Below, one piece after another: positions 16,589 to 24,267 of a stretch of DNA of 56,588 nt; position 1 is the first letter of the stretch, and every line of letters begins with the position of its first letter. The position numbers and the translations under genes were made by a program. The stretch is from JAPUDS01 sp039812985 (lineage in GTDB: Bacteria > Patescibacteriota > Saccharimonadia > Saccharimonadales > Saccharimonadaceae). Under the pieces are notes generated by a model. That model was not told where the DNA came from. It did not search any database and saw only the letters and a program-made list of their open reading frames with translations. The stretch is from NCBI GenBank assembly GCA_039812985.1, contig JBDHUL010000002.1:1-56588 (forward strand), in the 5' to 3' direction.

Positions 16589-16611
16589 ACCAAACCAGTA
16601 TAATACAAGAG
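16589..16611. promoter_or_regulatory. Second overlapping divergent promoter, leaderless both ways
   Basis: In the 23 bp between the starts of pheA and the GH1 gene, the plus strand has TATAAT (16599-16604) 7 bp before the ATG at 16612. The minus strand has TATACT (16602 to 16597) 8 bp before the ATG at 16588. The core CCAGTATAATACA (16595-16607) is identical to that found in inverted orientation at 3705-3725. Confidence 0.7.
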
Positions 16612-17874
16612 ATGAAAGAGACCCGCGCAGAGTTAAAATTTCCAAAACGATTTTTATGGGGGGTGGCAACGAGTGCGCACCAATTTGAGGGTGGCAATCA
16701 TAACAACTGGAGTGTGTGGGAGCTCGAAAATGCCAAAGCGCTCGCAGGTGCTGCGAAATATAAGATAGGTCATCTTGAGAACTGGAAACGTATCCGCTCA
16801 CAAGCAGTAAAACCGGATAACTATGTGTCGGGTCGCGCGGCGGATCATTATAACCGGTACGAAAGCGACTTTGACATCGTGCGCAAAATGCACTTAAACG
16901 CCTTTCGTTTTAGTATCGAGTGGTCGCGGGTTGAACCTGAAGAGGGGGCTTGGGATGCGGGAGAGATCGAGCACTACAGGCAATATATACGGGCGCTTCG
17001 ACGACGAGGCATTGAGCCGGTGGTGACGCTTTACCACTGGACAGTGCCGGTGTGGTTCTCTGAAAAAGGAGCTTTTGCGCGTAGCGGGAATGTGAAGTAT
17101 TTTGTGCGTTTTGCTGACAAGGTACTTGAGGAGCTTGGTAAGGAGCTGCGGCTCGTTATAACTGTGAACGAGCCAGATACGGTTGCTGGCCACGGGTATT
17201 ATTTGCAGGAGCACCCGCCAGCAACGCATTCGGCCATCAAGGCGTTGTGGGTGTACCGGAACCACCTCAAGGCTCACAGGCTCGTCTACGGATTGGCAAA
17301 ACGCCGCTCGCGACGGTTTAAGGTAGGTTTTGCAAAAGCTTATAGCAATATCACTGAAGGCGATGAGCGTTTTGTGACACGACTGGCGGTATGGTGGCAT
17401 CGATTCACAAGGGACACCCTGCCGCTTGGCTACGTGGGGCGTCGAACAGACTTTTTAGGGGTGAACTATTATTTTAGCGATACCTACCAGGGTGCCCAGG
17501 TGCGACACGATGACATTCACTATAGCGATCTCGGTTGGGGCATGCACCCGGAAAATCTAAAATATGTGCTGTTACGGCTTGGGCGGCAAAAAAAGCCCAT
17601 ACTTATCACTGAAACAGGGGTGGCAGATGAACAGGATGCGCTTCGCAAAAATTGGCTCAATGGTACGATACGTGCCGTGCATGAGGCAATGAAATCTGGA
17701 GTGAATATCCAGGGGTACTTATTTTGGAGCTTGCTCGATAACTTTGAATGGGCCTATGGTCGTTGGCCACGTTTCGGGCTTGTTGGGATCGACTACGATG
17801 ACGGCTTACGTCGAGTTCCTCGAAAAAGCGCATTGTATTATGCAGCAGTAGTAAAAAAAGTCAGGGGATTATAG
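16612..17874 (+). CDS. Glycoside hydrolase family 1 (beta-glucosidase-like)
   Basis: A 420-residue TIM-barrel glycosidase. The N-terminal GH1 signature is FLWGVATSAHQFEGG. The acid/base is Glu187 (TVNEPD) and the nucleophile is Glu334 (ITETG). The late WSLLDNFEW segment forms part of the sugar-binding site. It has no signal peptide, so it acts on imported or internal beta-glycosides. Length is slightly below the usual 440-480. It starts from the shared promoter with pheA. The yvcK gene follows after 3 bp, so this glycosidase leads an operon of yvcK and a HAD hydrolase. The preferred sugar cannot be told. Confidence 0.93.
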   Translation: MKETRAELKFPKRFLWGVATSAHQFEGGNHNNWSVWELENAKALAGAAKYKIGHLENWKRIRSQAVKPDNYVSGRAADHYNRYESDFDIVRKMHLNAFRFSIEWSRVEPEEGAWDAGEIEHYRQYIRALRRRGIEPVVTLYHWTVPVWFSEKGAFARSGNVKYFVRFADKVLEELGKELRLVITVNEPDTVAGHGYYLQEHPPATHSAIKALWVYRNHLKAHRLVYGLAKRRSRRFKVGFAKAYSNITEGDERFVTRLAVWWHRFTRDTLPLGYVGRRTDFLGVNYYFSDTYQGAQVRHDDIHYSDLGWGMHPENLKYVLLRLGRQKKPILITETGVADEQDALRKNWLNGTIRAVHEAMKSGVNIQGYLFWSLLDNFEWAYGRWPRFGLVGIDYDDGLRRVPRKSALYYAAVVKKVRGL

Positions 17875-17877
17875 TCT

Positions 17878-18894
17878 ATGGACGAGCAGCGAGACAAGAA
17901 AATCGTCGTTATCGGCGGAGGAACGGGGAGTTTTGTTATGCTGTCGGCCCTCAGGGAGTACACAAAATACCTCACTGCCATCGTTAACATGGTTGATGAT
18001 GGGGGTTCAACTGGAGTGCTGCGTGATGAGCTTGGGGCGCTCCCGCCGGGCGATGTACGTCAGTGTTTGGTAGCGCTCAGCGACTCGCCAAGACTACGCG
18101 ACTTGTTTAGTTATCGGTTTGAAGAAGGGACGTTTCAGGGGCATTCGTTTGGCAACTTGTTTTTGTCTGTGCTTGAAAAAACTACTGGCAGTTTCGCGGA
18201 AGCGGTGAAAACGGCCGGCAAAGTCTTGCGGGTTGGCGGTCGGGTCGTGCCAGCAACCCTCGACAATGTTCGACTCAAGATGGAGTGGCCAGGGTCGAGT
18301 GTAATATTGCACGGTGAACGAGTTATCGATGCCGAGCATTTCAACAACGACCCGCGTCGGGCCGAGTTGTCGCTCGTTCCGTCAGCTGTAGTGAATCCGG
18401 CGGCCATAGAGGCTATAGAGACGGCTGAGTTGGTGGTGATCGCTCCGGGTGACCTGTACACATCGCTCGGGCCACTGCTTGTCATCGATGGCATTGGACA
18501 GGCTCTTGCGCGGACGTCTGCAACAGTGGTGTATGTTTGCAATCTTGTGACAAAACGGGGGCAGACGGCAGGGTTCACCGTTATTGACCATGCGGCAGAG
18601 ATAGAACGGTTCGCCGGTCAATCAGTGCTTGACGGGGTTATTTATAACAATGGTGTTCCTTCGGATGAGCTTATGGCCCGTTATACGGAAGAAGGCTCGC
18701 AGGTTGTTGAGCTGGGCGACACGACAGGTGTTGTATATGAACTCGTTGGGGCAAATTTGCTCGGCGATGTCGCTGAACACGAACGTCACGATGTTATACC
18801 GGTGACGCGTTCGTACATACGGCACAACGTGAGTGAAGTTGCAAATCAGGTGATACAATTTTGCATGAAAGGGGCGTCATATGAAAGAGGGTAA
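17878..18894 (+). CDS. yvcK: YvcK-type UDP-sugar-binding gluconeogenesis factor
   Basis: A 338-residue CofD-like/YvcK protein. Relatives bind UDP-GlcNAc and are needed for cell shape and wall synthesis on gluconeogenic carbon sources. Visible motifs are IGGGTGSFVMLSALREY, NMVDDGGSTGVLRDELGALPPGDVRQCLVAL and HSFGNLFLS, all hallmarks of the family. The rapZ and whiA genes that often flank yvcK in other bacteria are absent; here it lies between GH1 and a HAD hydrolase. The stop overlaps the next gene by 14 bp. Confidence 0.92.
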   Translation: MDEQRDKKIVVIGGGTGSFVMLSALREYTKYLTAIVNMVDDGGSTGVLRDELGALPPGDVRQCLVALSDSPRLRDLFSYRFEEGTFQGHSFGNLFLSVLEKTTGSFAEAVKTAGKVLRVGGRVVPATLDNVRLKMEWPGSSVILHGERVIDAEHFNNDPRRAELSLVPSAVVNPAAIEAIETAELVVIAPGDLYTSLGPLLVIDGIGQALARTSATVVYVCNLVTKRGQTAGFTVIDHAAEIERFAGQSVLDGVIYNNGVPSDELMARYTEEGSQVVELGDTTGVVYELVGANLLGDVAEHERHDVIPVTRSYIRHNVSEVANQVIQFCMKGASYERG

Positions 18895-19708
18895 GGAGTC
18901 ACCTACGACGCCGGAACACACACCAGCCAGTGTCAACCATGTCACTGTTATCGACATGGATCGTACACTCATCGACACCGACCGGATGGTGACGCTTATG
19001 TATAGTGCGATTGCCGATGTGCTTGGCGATGCAGTTGCTACTGAGCTGCGTCACACGGAGGAGTCCCAGCGTGGAGCATCTTTTAGTGTCACCACTGGTC
19101 TGCGAACGCTACTCGAAGGACGTGGCAAGGGAAGTGTGGCAATGGCCGACGAGACAATGTCCAGTATCAAGCACCATATGCTCAAGTCAGCTAAGCCGCT
19201 TGGTGAGTTAAGTCATGACAACGGGGGTTTGCTTGAACCGGGTGCACGGGAACTTATTGCGGCTATTCCTCGGAGTGAACGATTTATTTTAACCTACGGA
19301 GAGTCTGAAGAATGGCAGCGATGGAAACTTGAAGCAGCCGGGCTTGGCGACGAGCCGTATACCATACTTCTTCCGTCCGAGGACGCAACCGTCGAAGACC
19401 GTGAGCAGCCAAAAATTGATTTTCTTAAGCGCCACTTTGACGCAAATGCTGACATGTTTGTGTTTAAGAATATCCATGGCATTCATGAACCGCTCCATAC
19501 CCGGACACTGACGATTATCGATGATAAGAAGAAGCATTTTGAGAGTCGGTCATCAAAAGATGATATCGTATGTCTGTCCCGCATCGAGTGCTTTTGGTAT
19601 GCTCCTCATCATCAGGTAGAATTGACTCACCCTACCAATGTCCGGATTGTCCGCAAACTGGGCGAATTACTCAGACATCTTAACGCGAAACATCAACAGA
19701 AAACATAA
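18881..19708 (+). CDS. HAD-superfamily hydrolase
   Basis: A 275-residue HAD-fold protein. Motif I is DMDRT with nucleophile Asp25 and acid/base Asp27. Motif II is probably the Thr in RFILTYGES. A Lys and an IIDDKKKH segment (motif IV-like Asp-Asp) come later. A helical cap lies between residues 40 and 125. The substrate is unknown. It is translationally coupled to yvcK (14-bp overlap) and its end overlaps the convergent GNAT gene by 29 bp. Confidence 0.8.
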   Translation: MKEGKESPTTPEHTPASVNHVTVIDMDRTLIDTDRMVTLMYSAIADVLGDAVATELRHTEESQRGASFSVTTGLRTLLEGRGKGSVAMADETMSSIKHHMLKSAKPLGELSHDNGGLLEPGARELIAAIPRSERFILTYGESEEWQRWKLEAAGLGDEPYTILLPSEDATVEDREQPKIDFLKRHFDANADMFVFKNIHGIHEPLHTRTLTIIDDKKKHFESRSSKDDIVCLSRIECFWYAPHHQVELTHPTNVRIVRKLGELLRHLNAKHQQKT

Positions 19709-20408
19709 CTGTCGTATATTCCGAGGGATCGCATGGCCGAATATGTTCGACTCGCCGGGTCGCTGTCATACCCGCTACATGGTCGATACATTCACTAGCC
19801 ATATCTGGGTCGCCTCGTGCGCCAAACACCAAAGTGAGATGGCCGGCCATCTGCTCATATACGGCGTCGAACCGAAGCGTGTTTTTAAGGGATGAGACAG
19901 AGGGGTTCTCAGCGTCATACATAGCTACTCGGACTGTTCCAATTTTTCGGGCGCCCATTCTGTCATAAAATGCGTGTGCGGCAGTGCGATGTGGGCGAGA
20001 TGTAAATTGTAGGGTTGTGGCGCCAGTTCTTATCATGAACTTTCGCATACTTTCCCATAAACGTACAGCAGTGCCTTTGCCGCGGTATTGCTCATGCACG
20101 ACAAAACTGCCGAGCCAATAAGCGGGCATGTCGACTGGGTGCATTGTATCGTCATATCTGTGGCGCACCAGAGAAAGATTTGCTGTAGCCACGATACGCG
20201 GAGCTGTACCTCCCAGTGTCTCAACGGCAACGAACTGAAAGAAACCACCGTGCTGTGTGACCCATACCCATGCATCTTCGTCGCTATGCCCTCTGGGTCG
20301 CTCAGGGCCAAGTTGTCTCATGAGCTCGTCGAGGTCACTGGCGATGGAAGGGCTATATGACGTCAGCTGTCCAACATATCCGGTAGGGTAGGGAAAATTT
20401 GCATCCAT
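19680..20408 (-). CDS. GNAT-family N-acetyltransferase
   Basis: A 242-residue acetyltransferase. The acetyl-CoA pyrophosphate-binding motif A is EQYRGKGTAVRLW, preceded by the LGSFVV strand and followed by the AHAFYDRMGARKIG motif B typical of GNAT proteins. The first about 60 residues may form an extra substrate domain. The substrate is unknown. A TAGTAT box lies 6 bp before the ATG without a ribosome-binding site, so it may be leaderless. It is divergent from galU across 54 bp. Confidence 0.82.
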   Translation of the reverse strand: MDANFPYPTGYVGQLTSYSPSIASDLDELMRQLGPERPRGHSDEDAWVWVTQHGGFFQFVAVETLGGTAPRIVATANLSLVRHRYDDTMHPVDMPAYWLGSFVVHEQYRGKGTAVRLWESMRKFMIRTGATTLQFTSRPHRTAAHAFYDRMGARKIGTVRVAMYDAENPSVSSLKNTLRFDAVYEQMAGHLTLVFGARGDPDMASECIDHVAGMTATRRVEHIRPCDPSEYTTVMFSVDVSR

Positions 20409-20462
20409 GATGCTATACTACCTGCTAGAAAACGTATTGTACATAGAGGAGTTTTGCGAGCA

Positions 20463-21293
20463 ATGAACGTTACGAAAGCCATGATAGCAGTTGCGGGATG
20501 GGGTACACGCATGCTACCTATCACCAAATCTATAGAAAAATGCATGCTTCCTGTTGGAACACGGCCCGTGGTTGACTATGTGGTGCAAGACTTACTGCTT
20601 GCGGGCATACATGACCTTTACTTTGTGGTAGGCGAACAAAGCTCGCAGATTCAGAGTTACTATCGTTCCAATGTCCAGCTTAACGACTATTTGCGTTCAA
20701 AGGGCAAGGACGCTATGCTTGACCTCGTTGCGCCTCTGTCGGATGTTACTGTTCACTACATCACCCAGCCGCTCTCTGGCGGATATGGCACGAGTATACC
20801 AGTAGGACTTGTGAGTCCGTACGTTGAGGACGACGAATCAGTCCTCGTGATCATGGGCGACCAGTTTTTTCACCGAAACGATGGTGGGTCAAATGCGACC
20901 GATCTCATACAGCTGGCCGAAGAAGCTAGCGCGAGTGCCGCGCTGTTCGGCAATCCGCTCCCAGATGAACTTATCCCAAGCTTTGGTATCATCGAGAAGG
21001 ATGATAAGGGGAACTTTGTCCGTATCGTTGAAAAGCCCGCGCTTGAAGATGCCCCGAGCAACCTCAACAACTCGAGTTTTTATTTGTTCGACAAGGAACT
21101 GTTCGAACTGGCACGCACGCTTCCGGTCAACCCCATGCGCGGCGAGTACGAAGTAACTGATGCCATCAATGCCTACGTCGCGAGTGGTAAAGATATCGTC
21201 GTCGGTACCGTAAGCGGGAGTTACATGGAATGCGGCAGCGTGAACGGCTGGCTAGCGGCGAACGAGACCATTATCCGCGGCAGGCAGAAATGA
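20463..21293 (+). CDS. galU: UTP-glucose-1-phosphate uridylyltransferase
   Basis: Makes UDP-glucose from UTP and glucose-1-phosphate. The 276 residues carry the nucleotide-binding start AVAGWGTRMLPITKSIEKCM (the usual AAGxGTRxLPxTK signature), MGDQFF as the metal-binding Asp motif, and FGIIEKDDKGNFVRIVEKP. The ATG at 20463 gives the canonical N-terminus; AGAGGAG is 12 bp upstream, and a TTG at 20454 is less likely. UDP-glucose would feed envelope glycans, in line with the nearby glycosidase and wall genes. A terminator-like stem overlaps its stop. Confidence 0.93.
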   Translation: MNVTKAMIAVAGWGTRMLPITKSIEKCMLPVGTRPVVDYVVQDLLLAGIHDLYFVVGEQSSQIQSYYRSNVQLNDYLRSKGKDAMLDLVAPLSDVTVHYITQPLSGGYGTSIPVGLVSPYVEDDESVLVIMGDQFFHRNDGGSNATDLIQLAEEASASAALFGNPLPDELIPSFGIIEKDDKGNFVRIVEKPALEDAPSNLNNSSFYLFDKELFELARTLPVNPMRGEYEVTDAINAYVASGKDIVVGTVSGSYMECGSVNGWLAANETIIRGRQK

Positions 21294-21305
21294 CACCTGC
21301 CGTTT
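21278..21305 (+). terminator. Hairpin at the end of galU
   Basis: CGGCAGG (21278-21284) pairs perfectly with CCTGCCG (21296-21302), followed by TTTGGGTT. The stem spans the galU stop codon. It is a moderate intrinsic terminator because the T run is short. Confidence 0.6.
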
Positions 21306-21338
21306 GGGTTGCAAAGGTTGCGTATTAGTATGGGGCAG

Positions 21339-21373
21339 TTGACATATACCATTATATGGTGTATTGTTATAAT
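21339..21373 (+). promoter_or_regulatory. Promoter with operator-like repeat in the spacer
   Basis: A perfect TTGACA (21339-21344) is followed at 17 bp by TATTGT (21362-21367), with a TATAAT right after at 21368. Between the boxes lies the inverted repeat ACCAT-tat-ATGGT (21348-21360). That position is typical for a repressor operator. It drives the gene at 21406. Confidence 0.6.
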
Positions 21374-21405
21374 ACTATTCAAATAAATAAAAGGAAAAAC
21401 AAATA

Positions 21406-21846
21406 ATGGCTATTGAAAATCAGACCCCTACTGGATCGGAACATGTGCAGCAAGAGTGGAGTATTAACAGGGAGGCCCTCGGGCGGGGTTATGACGGCTG
21501 GGTTGAAGAGGCAAAGCAGATGTACCCTGGTAATGACGATGACTCAAAAGGGCTGCGACAAAATTTGCTGTCTTTTATTGACGCAACGCAGAGTGAAAAC
21601 TTCATAAAGTTGAGCTCACCACAACAGGTTGATAACATTCTTGCGGCCTGTTGGGGGATAAAAAATGGCATGCCACAGGATAAAATTAGAGAGATCATCC
21701 GTGACGCTGATGGTGGGGTGAGTACGTCGTCGGCATATTATCTTGCTGATATTTTGGGCATGAGTCCTGACGAAAAGACTCAGTGGATGCGTGAAATGAC
21801 TGGCCAATGGGATAGCCAGCCATCACTCGACGGTCAGAACAATTAG
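21406..21846 (+). CDS. Hypothetical protein, 146 aa
   Basis: Unrecognised, acidic, mostly helical protein with no signal or membrane segment. It forms a complete one-gene unit: a near-consensus promoter with an operator-like repeat, a purine-rich AAAGGAAAAA leader before the ATG, and a strong terminator 17 bp after the stop. That arrangement indicates a regulated, independently expressed gene. Function cannot be inferred from the sequence. Confidence 0.78.
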   Translation: MAIENQTPTGSEHVQQEWSINREALGRGYDGWVEEAKQMYPGNDDDSKGLRQNLLSFIDATQSENFIKLSSPQQVDNILAACWGIKNGMPQDKIREIIRDADGGVSTSSAYYLADILGMSPDEKTQWMREMTGQWDSQPSLDGQNN

Positions 21847-21863
21847 CCAAGTTGACGGTACAT

Positions 21864-21893
21864 AACACCTCGTAGTATCGTACGGGGTGTTTT
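21864..21893 (+). terminator. Intrinsic terminator, 11-bp stem
   Basis: AACACCTCGTA (21864-21874) pairs with TACGGGGTGTT (21881-21891) with one G-T wobble and a 6-nt loop, then TT. It closes the unit starting at 21339. Confidence 0.8.
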
Positions 21894-22033
21894 CATATCC
21901 ACAGTTCATATCCACAGAATAGTGAAGGGTTTTCCACGGGGGAATTAGATAGTGATAGCATAAAACGTGCGTAGGTCGCAACTGTAGCGATACCACAAAA
22001 TACGGTTCGGTCAATTCGACCGATACCCAACAG

Positions 22034-22062
22034 TTGACAAAAAAACAAGCTTATGCTAACAT
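22034..22062 (+). promoter_or_regulatory. Promoter of the 49-aa gene
   Basis: TTGACA (22034-22039), a 17-bp spacer and TAACAT (22057-22062). The ATG at 22069 follows 6 bp after the -10 box, so the transcript is expected to be leaderless. Confidence 0.7.
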
Positions 22063-22068
22063 AGAATC

Positions 22069-22218
22069 ATGACAACAGATACAAACATAGAAAATATTGT
22101 AGAAGCAACGACCACAATCGATCCGTTAGCGCAGGATTTTCGTCGGGCAATGGTCATCACGTCGCTTCTCGCAAACCTAGTACTCCTCGTTGCCTGGCTT
22201 GCTGTGCAACTCAGTTAA
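22069..22218 (+). CDS. 49-aa single-pass membrane protein
   Basis: A small protein with an acidic soluble head (residues 1-25) and one C-terminal membrane helix (about residues 28-48, VITSLLANLVLLVAWLAV) ending at the stop, so it looks tail-anchored. It is supported as real by its complete unit: a TTGACA-17-TAACAT promoter, ATG 6 bp after the -10 box, and a perfect 7-bp terminator 24 bp after the stop. No family was recognised. Its place directly upstream of the division cluster is suggestive but not proof of a role there. Confidence 0.7.
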   Translation: MTTDTNIENIVEATTTIDPLAQDFRRAMVITSLLANLVLLVAWLAVQLS

Positions 22219-22241
22219 CGCGTCGAATAGATATCGTCGGG

Positions 22242-22263
22242 CAGGGGCATTAGCCCCTGTTTA
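22242..22263 (+). terminator. Intrinsic terminator, 7-bp GC stem
   Basis: CAGGGGC (22242-22248), loop ATTA, GCCCCTG (22253-22259), then TTTA. It closes the 49-aa gene unit. Confidence 0.8.
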
Positions 22264-22306
22264 CGTTGACAGTTTTCCACAGGTTATACCGATGACGGTA
22301 AATAAA

Positions 22307-22361
22307 GTGGGTAGTTTTGTGTAAAAAACTCTTGCATGTGGGTAGTGGTGGGTAGTACACT
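22307..22361 (+). promoter_or_regulatory. mraZ promoter with MraZ-box repeats
   Basis: Three copies of GTGGGTAG lie at 22307-22314, 22338-22345 and 22348-22355. Each contains TGGGT; the last two are spaced 10 bp apart (TGGGN plus five bases), the arrangement known for MraZ operators in E. coli. Two copies fill the 18-bp spacer between TTGCAT (22332-22337) and TACACT (22356-22361), where bound MraZ would block polymerase. The first copy is 31 bp upstream, on the same helical face. Confidence 0.7.
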
Positions 22362-22467
22362 ACTTTCAGTGGCATCTGCCGGGCACTGGTACAACAAAGC
22401 CGGCAGCAAAAAGAAACACCACCACGCACTATTAACCTTAAAAAGAGCAGGAAAAGCGGTAGCCCGA

Positions 22468-22827
22468 GTGGCACACGTTGACTACTTTGAACGAAAGCTT
22501 GATGACAAGCGGCGGTTAACCATACCAGCCGAGCTTCGAGCCGAGTTCGCTGGTGGCGTCGTTGTGACAAGAGGGTTTAGCGAATACCTGCACGTGTACC
22601 CGCAAGTAGTCTGGGATAACGACGTTGAACCAGCTCTCGCCGGAAACATACTTGATGAACAGGTCGCTGACCTGAACGTCCGTTTCCGGGAAGGCAAGTC
22701 GGTTGTTGTTCCGGATGAAAAACAGGGACGCGTGACGCTCGAGCAGCATTTGCTGGATTATGCTGGCATCACTCGTGACATTGTCGCAGTGAGGGCGGGC
22801 AAGTACTGGCGGTTGCGGCGGGCTTGA
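22468..22827 (+). CDS. mraZ: Transcriptional regulator MraZ
   Basis: Regulator of the division and cell wall cluster. The 119 residues contain two AbrB-like half-domains: the first has KLDDKRRLTIPAELR (the consensus DDKGRL has Gly where Arg is found here) with VVVTRGFSEYLHVYP, the second has DEKQGRVTLEQHLLDYAGI. It is shorter than the typical 140-150 residues. The GTG at 22468 was chosen because family similarity starts there; the ATG at 22336 lies inside the promoter spacer. The leader of about 100 nt carries a CTGCCGG/CCGGCAG hairpin (22376-22406). It is first of the cluster and probably autorepresses. Confidence 0.9.
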   Translation: MAHVDYFERKLDDKRRLTIPAELRAEFAGGVVVTRGFSEYLHVYPQVVWDNDVEPALAGNILDEQVADLNVRFREGKSVVVPDEKQGRVTLEQHLLDYAGITRDIVAVRAGKYWRLRRA

Positions 22828-23205
22828 GGCACATAGAGCAGGTGTTGTAACGGGCACGTACGTTGACAATTCGGTAAGTACACGCTAGATAGAGAACGCC
22901 CGCGAGGTCAACTATCTGGCAGTCAGCAGAAGAAAAAAGCGACTTCTGAAAAATACCGCTTTGGTTCTTTCTTTTAAAACACCTCCCAAAAACTCCACCT
23001 CACACATAAGTCTCTCACTCTCTCTAAAACAGTCAGTGGGAATCTCCGGATCAACGAGCACGCTCGTTGCTTCACACCACAACAACTCCATTGACTAAAC
23101 CGGTCATTTCACTCTGAAAAGACCATACAAAAACAAACACAACATGCGAAAACAAACACTGACTGTCAGTTAGGTGACCTTGTGCGGTAGTATAATAACT
23201 ACCAT
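22828..23205. other. mraZ-rsmH spacer with possible small RNA
   Basis: A 378-bp gap inside the cluster with no coding gene. TTGACA (22863-22868), a 17-bp spacer and TAGATA (22886-22891) form a good promoter. About 40 bp later AAAGCG (22936-22941) pairs with CGCTTT (22957-22962), followed by a T-rich GGTTCTTTCTTTT. This could mark a roughly 75-nt RNA. Further on are CAACGAG-cacg-CTCGTTG (23052-23069), a C/A-rich stretch, and TATAAT (23191-23196), which is 9 bp before rsmH and probably gives it its own promoter. Confidence 0.45.
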
Positions 23206-24126
23206 ATGAGTCAAAATATTCCACCACAACAACTCAATACTTCTGGTACCAACCAGGAGTATACTCATACACCTGTTCTCCTCGATTCGGTTGTTGAAGC
23301 GCTTGCTCCAGCAACAGGTGAATCATACCTCGACCTTACCGCTGGATACGGCGGGCATGCACATGCTGTATTGGCACGGACGAAAGCACCCGAACATATG
23401 GTGCTGGTTGACCGCGACGAAATGGCAATTCGCGCGCTCGAACCGTTCAAAGCCCAGGGAGCGGATGTGGTTCACGACGATTATGCTCACTATGCCGAGA
23501 AGGCAAGTGACGAGGGAAAACAGTTTAATATGATCCTTGTTGATCTTGGGGTATCGTCACCGCAACTTGACAAGGCAGATCGTGGGTTCTCGTTCAGACT
23601 AGACGGCCCTTTGGATATGCGTATGGACAGGCGACAGTCGCACACAGCGGCTGATGTTGTAAATAACGCACCGAAGGAACGACTCGTCGAGATATTTGAA
23701 CACTACGGTGAAGAACCGAGAAAGCAAGCTGAAAAAATCGCTACGGCGATATGCGCAGCTCGCCCTGTTCATAGCACGACACAACTTGCCGATGTTATAC
23801 GAAACGTTCGTCCTGGATACCACAAAAAACATCCAGCGACGCGCACCTTCCAAGCAATACGCATTGCCCTTAACGACGAGCTCGGACAACTCGAGCGACT
23901 CCTTCGGGTTATCCCCACCCTGTTAACTCCAGGTGGACGCGTTGCTTTCATTAGCTTCCATAGTCTAGAAGATGGACGCGTGAAACGCTTTTTCAAAGAG
24001 CAGGATGAAGCCGGTTACGAAGCCGAGCTTGTCCTGCTCGGCGGAAAAGCTGTTCGCGGGAAGCTCCATGACGATACCAATCCGCGTGCGAGGAGCGCCG
24101 TGCTCCGCGCCGCTGTGAAAAAATAA
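23206..24126 (+). CDS. rsmH: 16S rRNA m4C1402 methyltransferase RsmH
   Basis: Methylates the N4 of C1402 in 16S rRNA using SAM. The 306 residues show HTPVLLDSVVEAL, the SAM loop YLDLTAGYGGHAHAVL, LVDLGVSSPQLD, the FSFRLDGPLDMRMD catalytic region and the C-terminal FISFHSLEDGRVKRFF typical of the family. It is the second gene of the classical dcw order. TATAAT lies 9 bp before the ATG with no ribosome-binding site, so its own leaderless transcript is likely. ftsL follows after a 208-bp leader region. Confidence 0.95.
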   Translation: MSQNIPPQQLNTSGTNQEYTHTPVLLDSVVEALAPATGESYLDLTAGYGGHAHAVLARTKAPEHMVLVDRDEMAIRALEPFKAQGADVVHDDYAHYAEKASDEGKQFNMILVDLGVSSPQLDKADRGFSFRLDGPLDMRMDRRQSHTAADVVNNAPKERLVEIFEHYGEEPRKQAEKIATAICAARPVHSTTQLADVIRNVRPGYHKKHPATRTFQAIRIALNDELGQLERLLRVIPTLLTPGGRVAFISFHSLEDGRVKRFFKEQDEAGYEAELVLLGGKAVRGKLHDDTNPRARSAVLRAAVKK

Positions 24127-24132
24127 ACATTG

Positions 24133-24156
24133 TCCCATGTCCAGAAAGGACAGGGA
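24133..24156 (+). other. Hairpin after rsmH
   Basis: TCCC-a-TGTCC (24133-24142), loop AGAAA, GGACA-GGGA (24148-24156). This is a 9-bp stem with one bulged A, followed by A-rich sequence rather than T. It is likely an mRNA structure, not a terminator. Confidence 0.5.
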
Positions 24157-24177
24157 AAAAGAAAGGGTAGAAAAGCG

Positions 24178-24246
24178 ATGGCTATCCAGATCGTGAACAA
24201 GTCACGCGCCCAGAAAGTTGCCGTACGCGTCGTTAAGCGCGCGTAG
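24178..24246 (+). CDS. Possible 22-aa basic leader peptide
   Basis: A short frame of 22 codons with ATG at 24178, preceded by an AAAGGG stretch about 10 bp upstream. The product is strongly basic (ends RVVKRA). It lies between two stable hairpins in the space before ftsL, the arrangement of a leader peptide that could couple ribosome position to downstream structure. No homology was recognised, and it may be fortuitous. Confidence 0.35.
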   Translation: MAIQIVNKSRAQKVAVRVVKRA

Positions 24247-24267
24247 TTCTAGGGCAACTGTTCTCGT

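Larger units (their letters stand above)
21895..22281. promoter_or_regulatory. Cluster of DnaA-box-like sites
   Basis: Two tandem copies of CATATCCACAG (21894-21904 and 21907-21917) each contain ATATCCACA, one base off the DnaA box TTATCCACA. TTTTCCACG (21930-21938) and TTTTCCACA (22273-22281) are further near-matches on the same strand. They lie around the small gene at 22069, just before mraZ. No dnaA gene is present, so this may be a DnaA-responsive or titration site, and not necessarily an origin. Confidence 0.45.

Noticed and set aside
21895..22281. Calling the DnaA-like sites an origin of replication
   Set aside because: No dnaA/dnaN nearby, boxes are imperfect and no AT-rich unwinding element was convincing; kept as a lower-confidence regulatory cluster.
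22336..22467. ATG at 22336 as mraZ start
   Set aside because: It sits inside the promoter spacer and the added 44 residues have no MraZ similarity.
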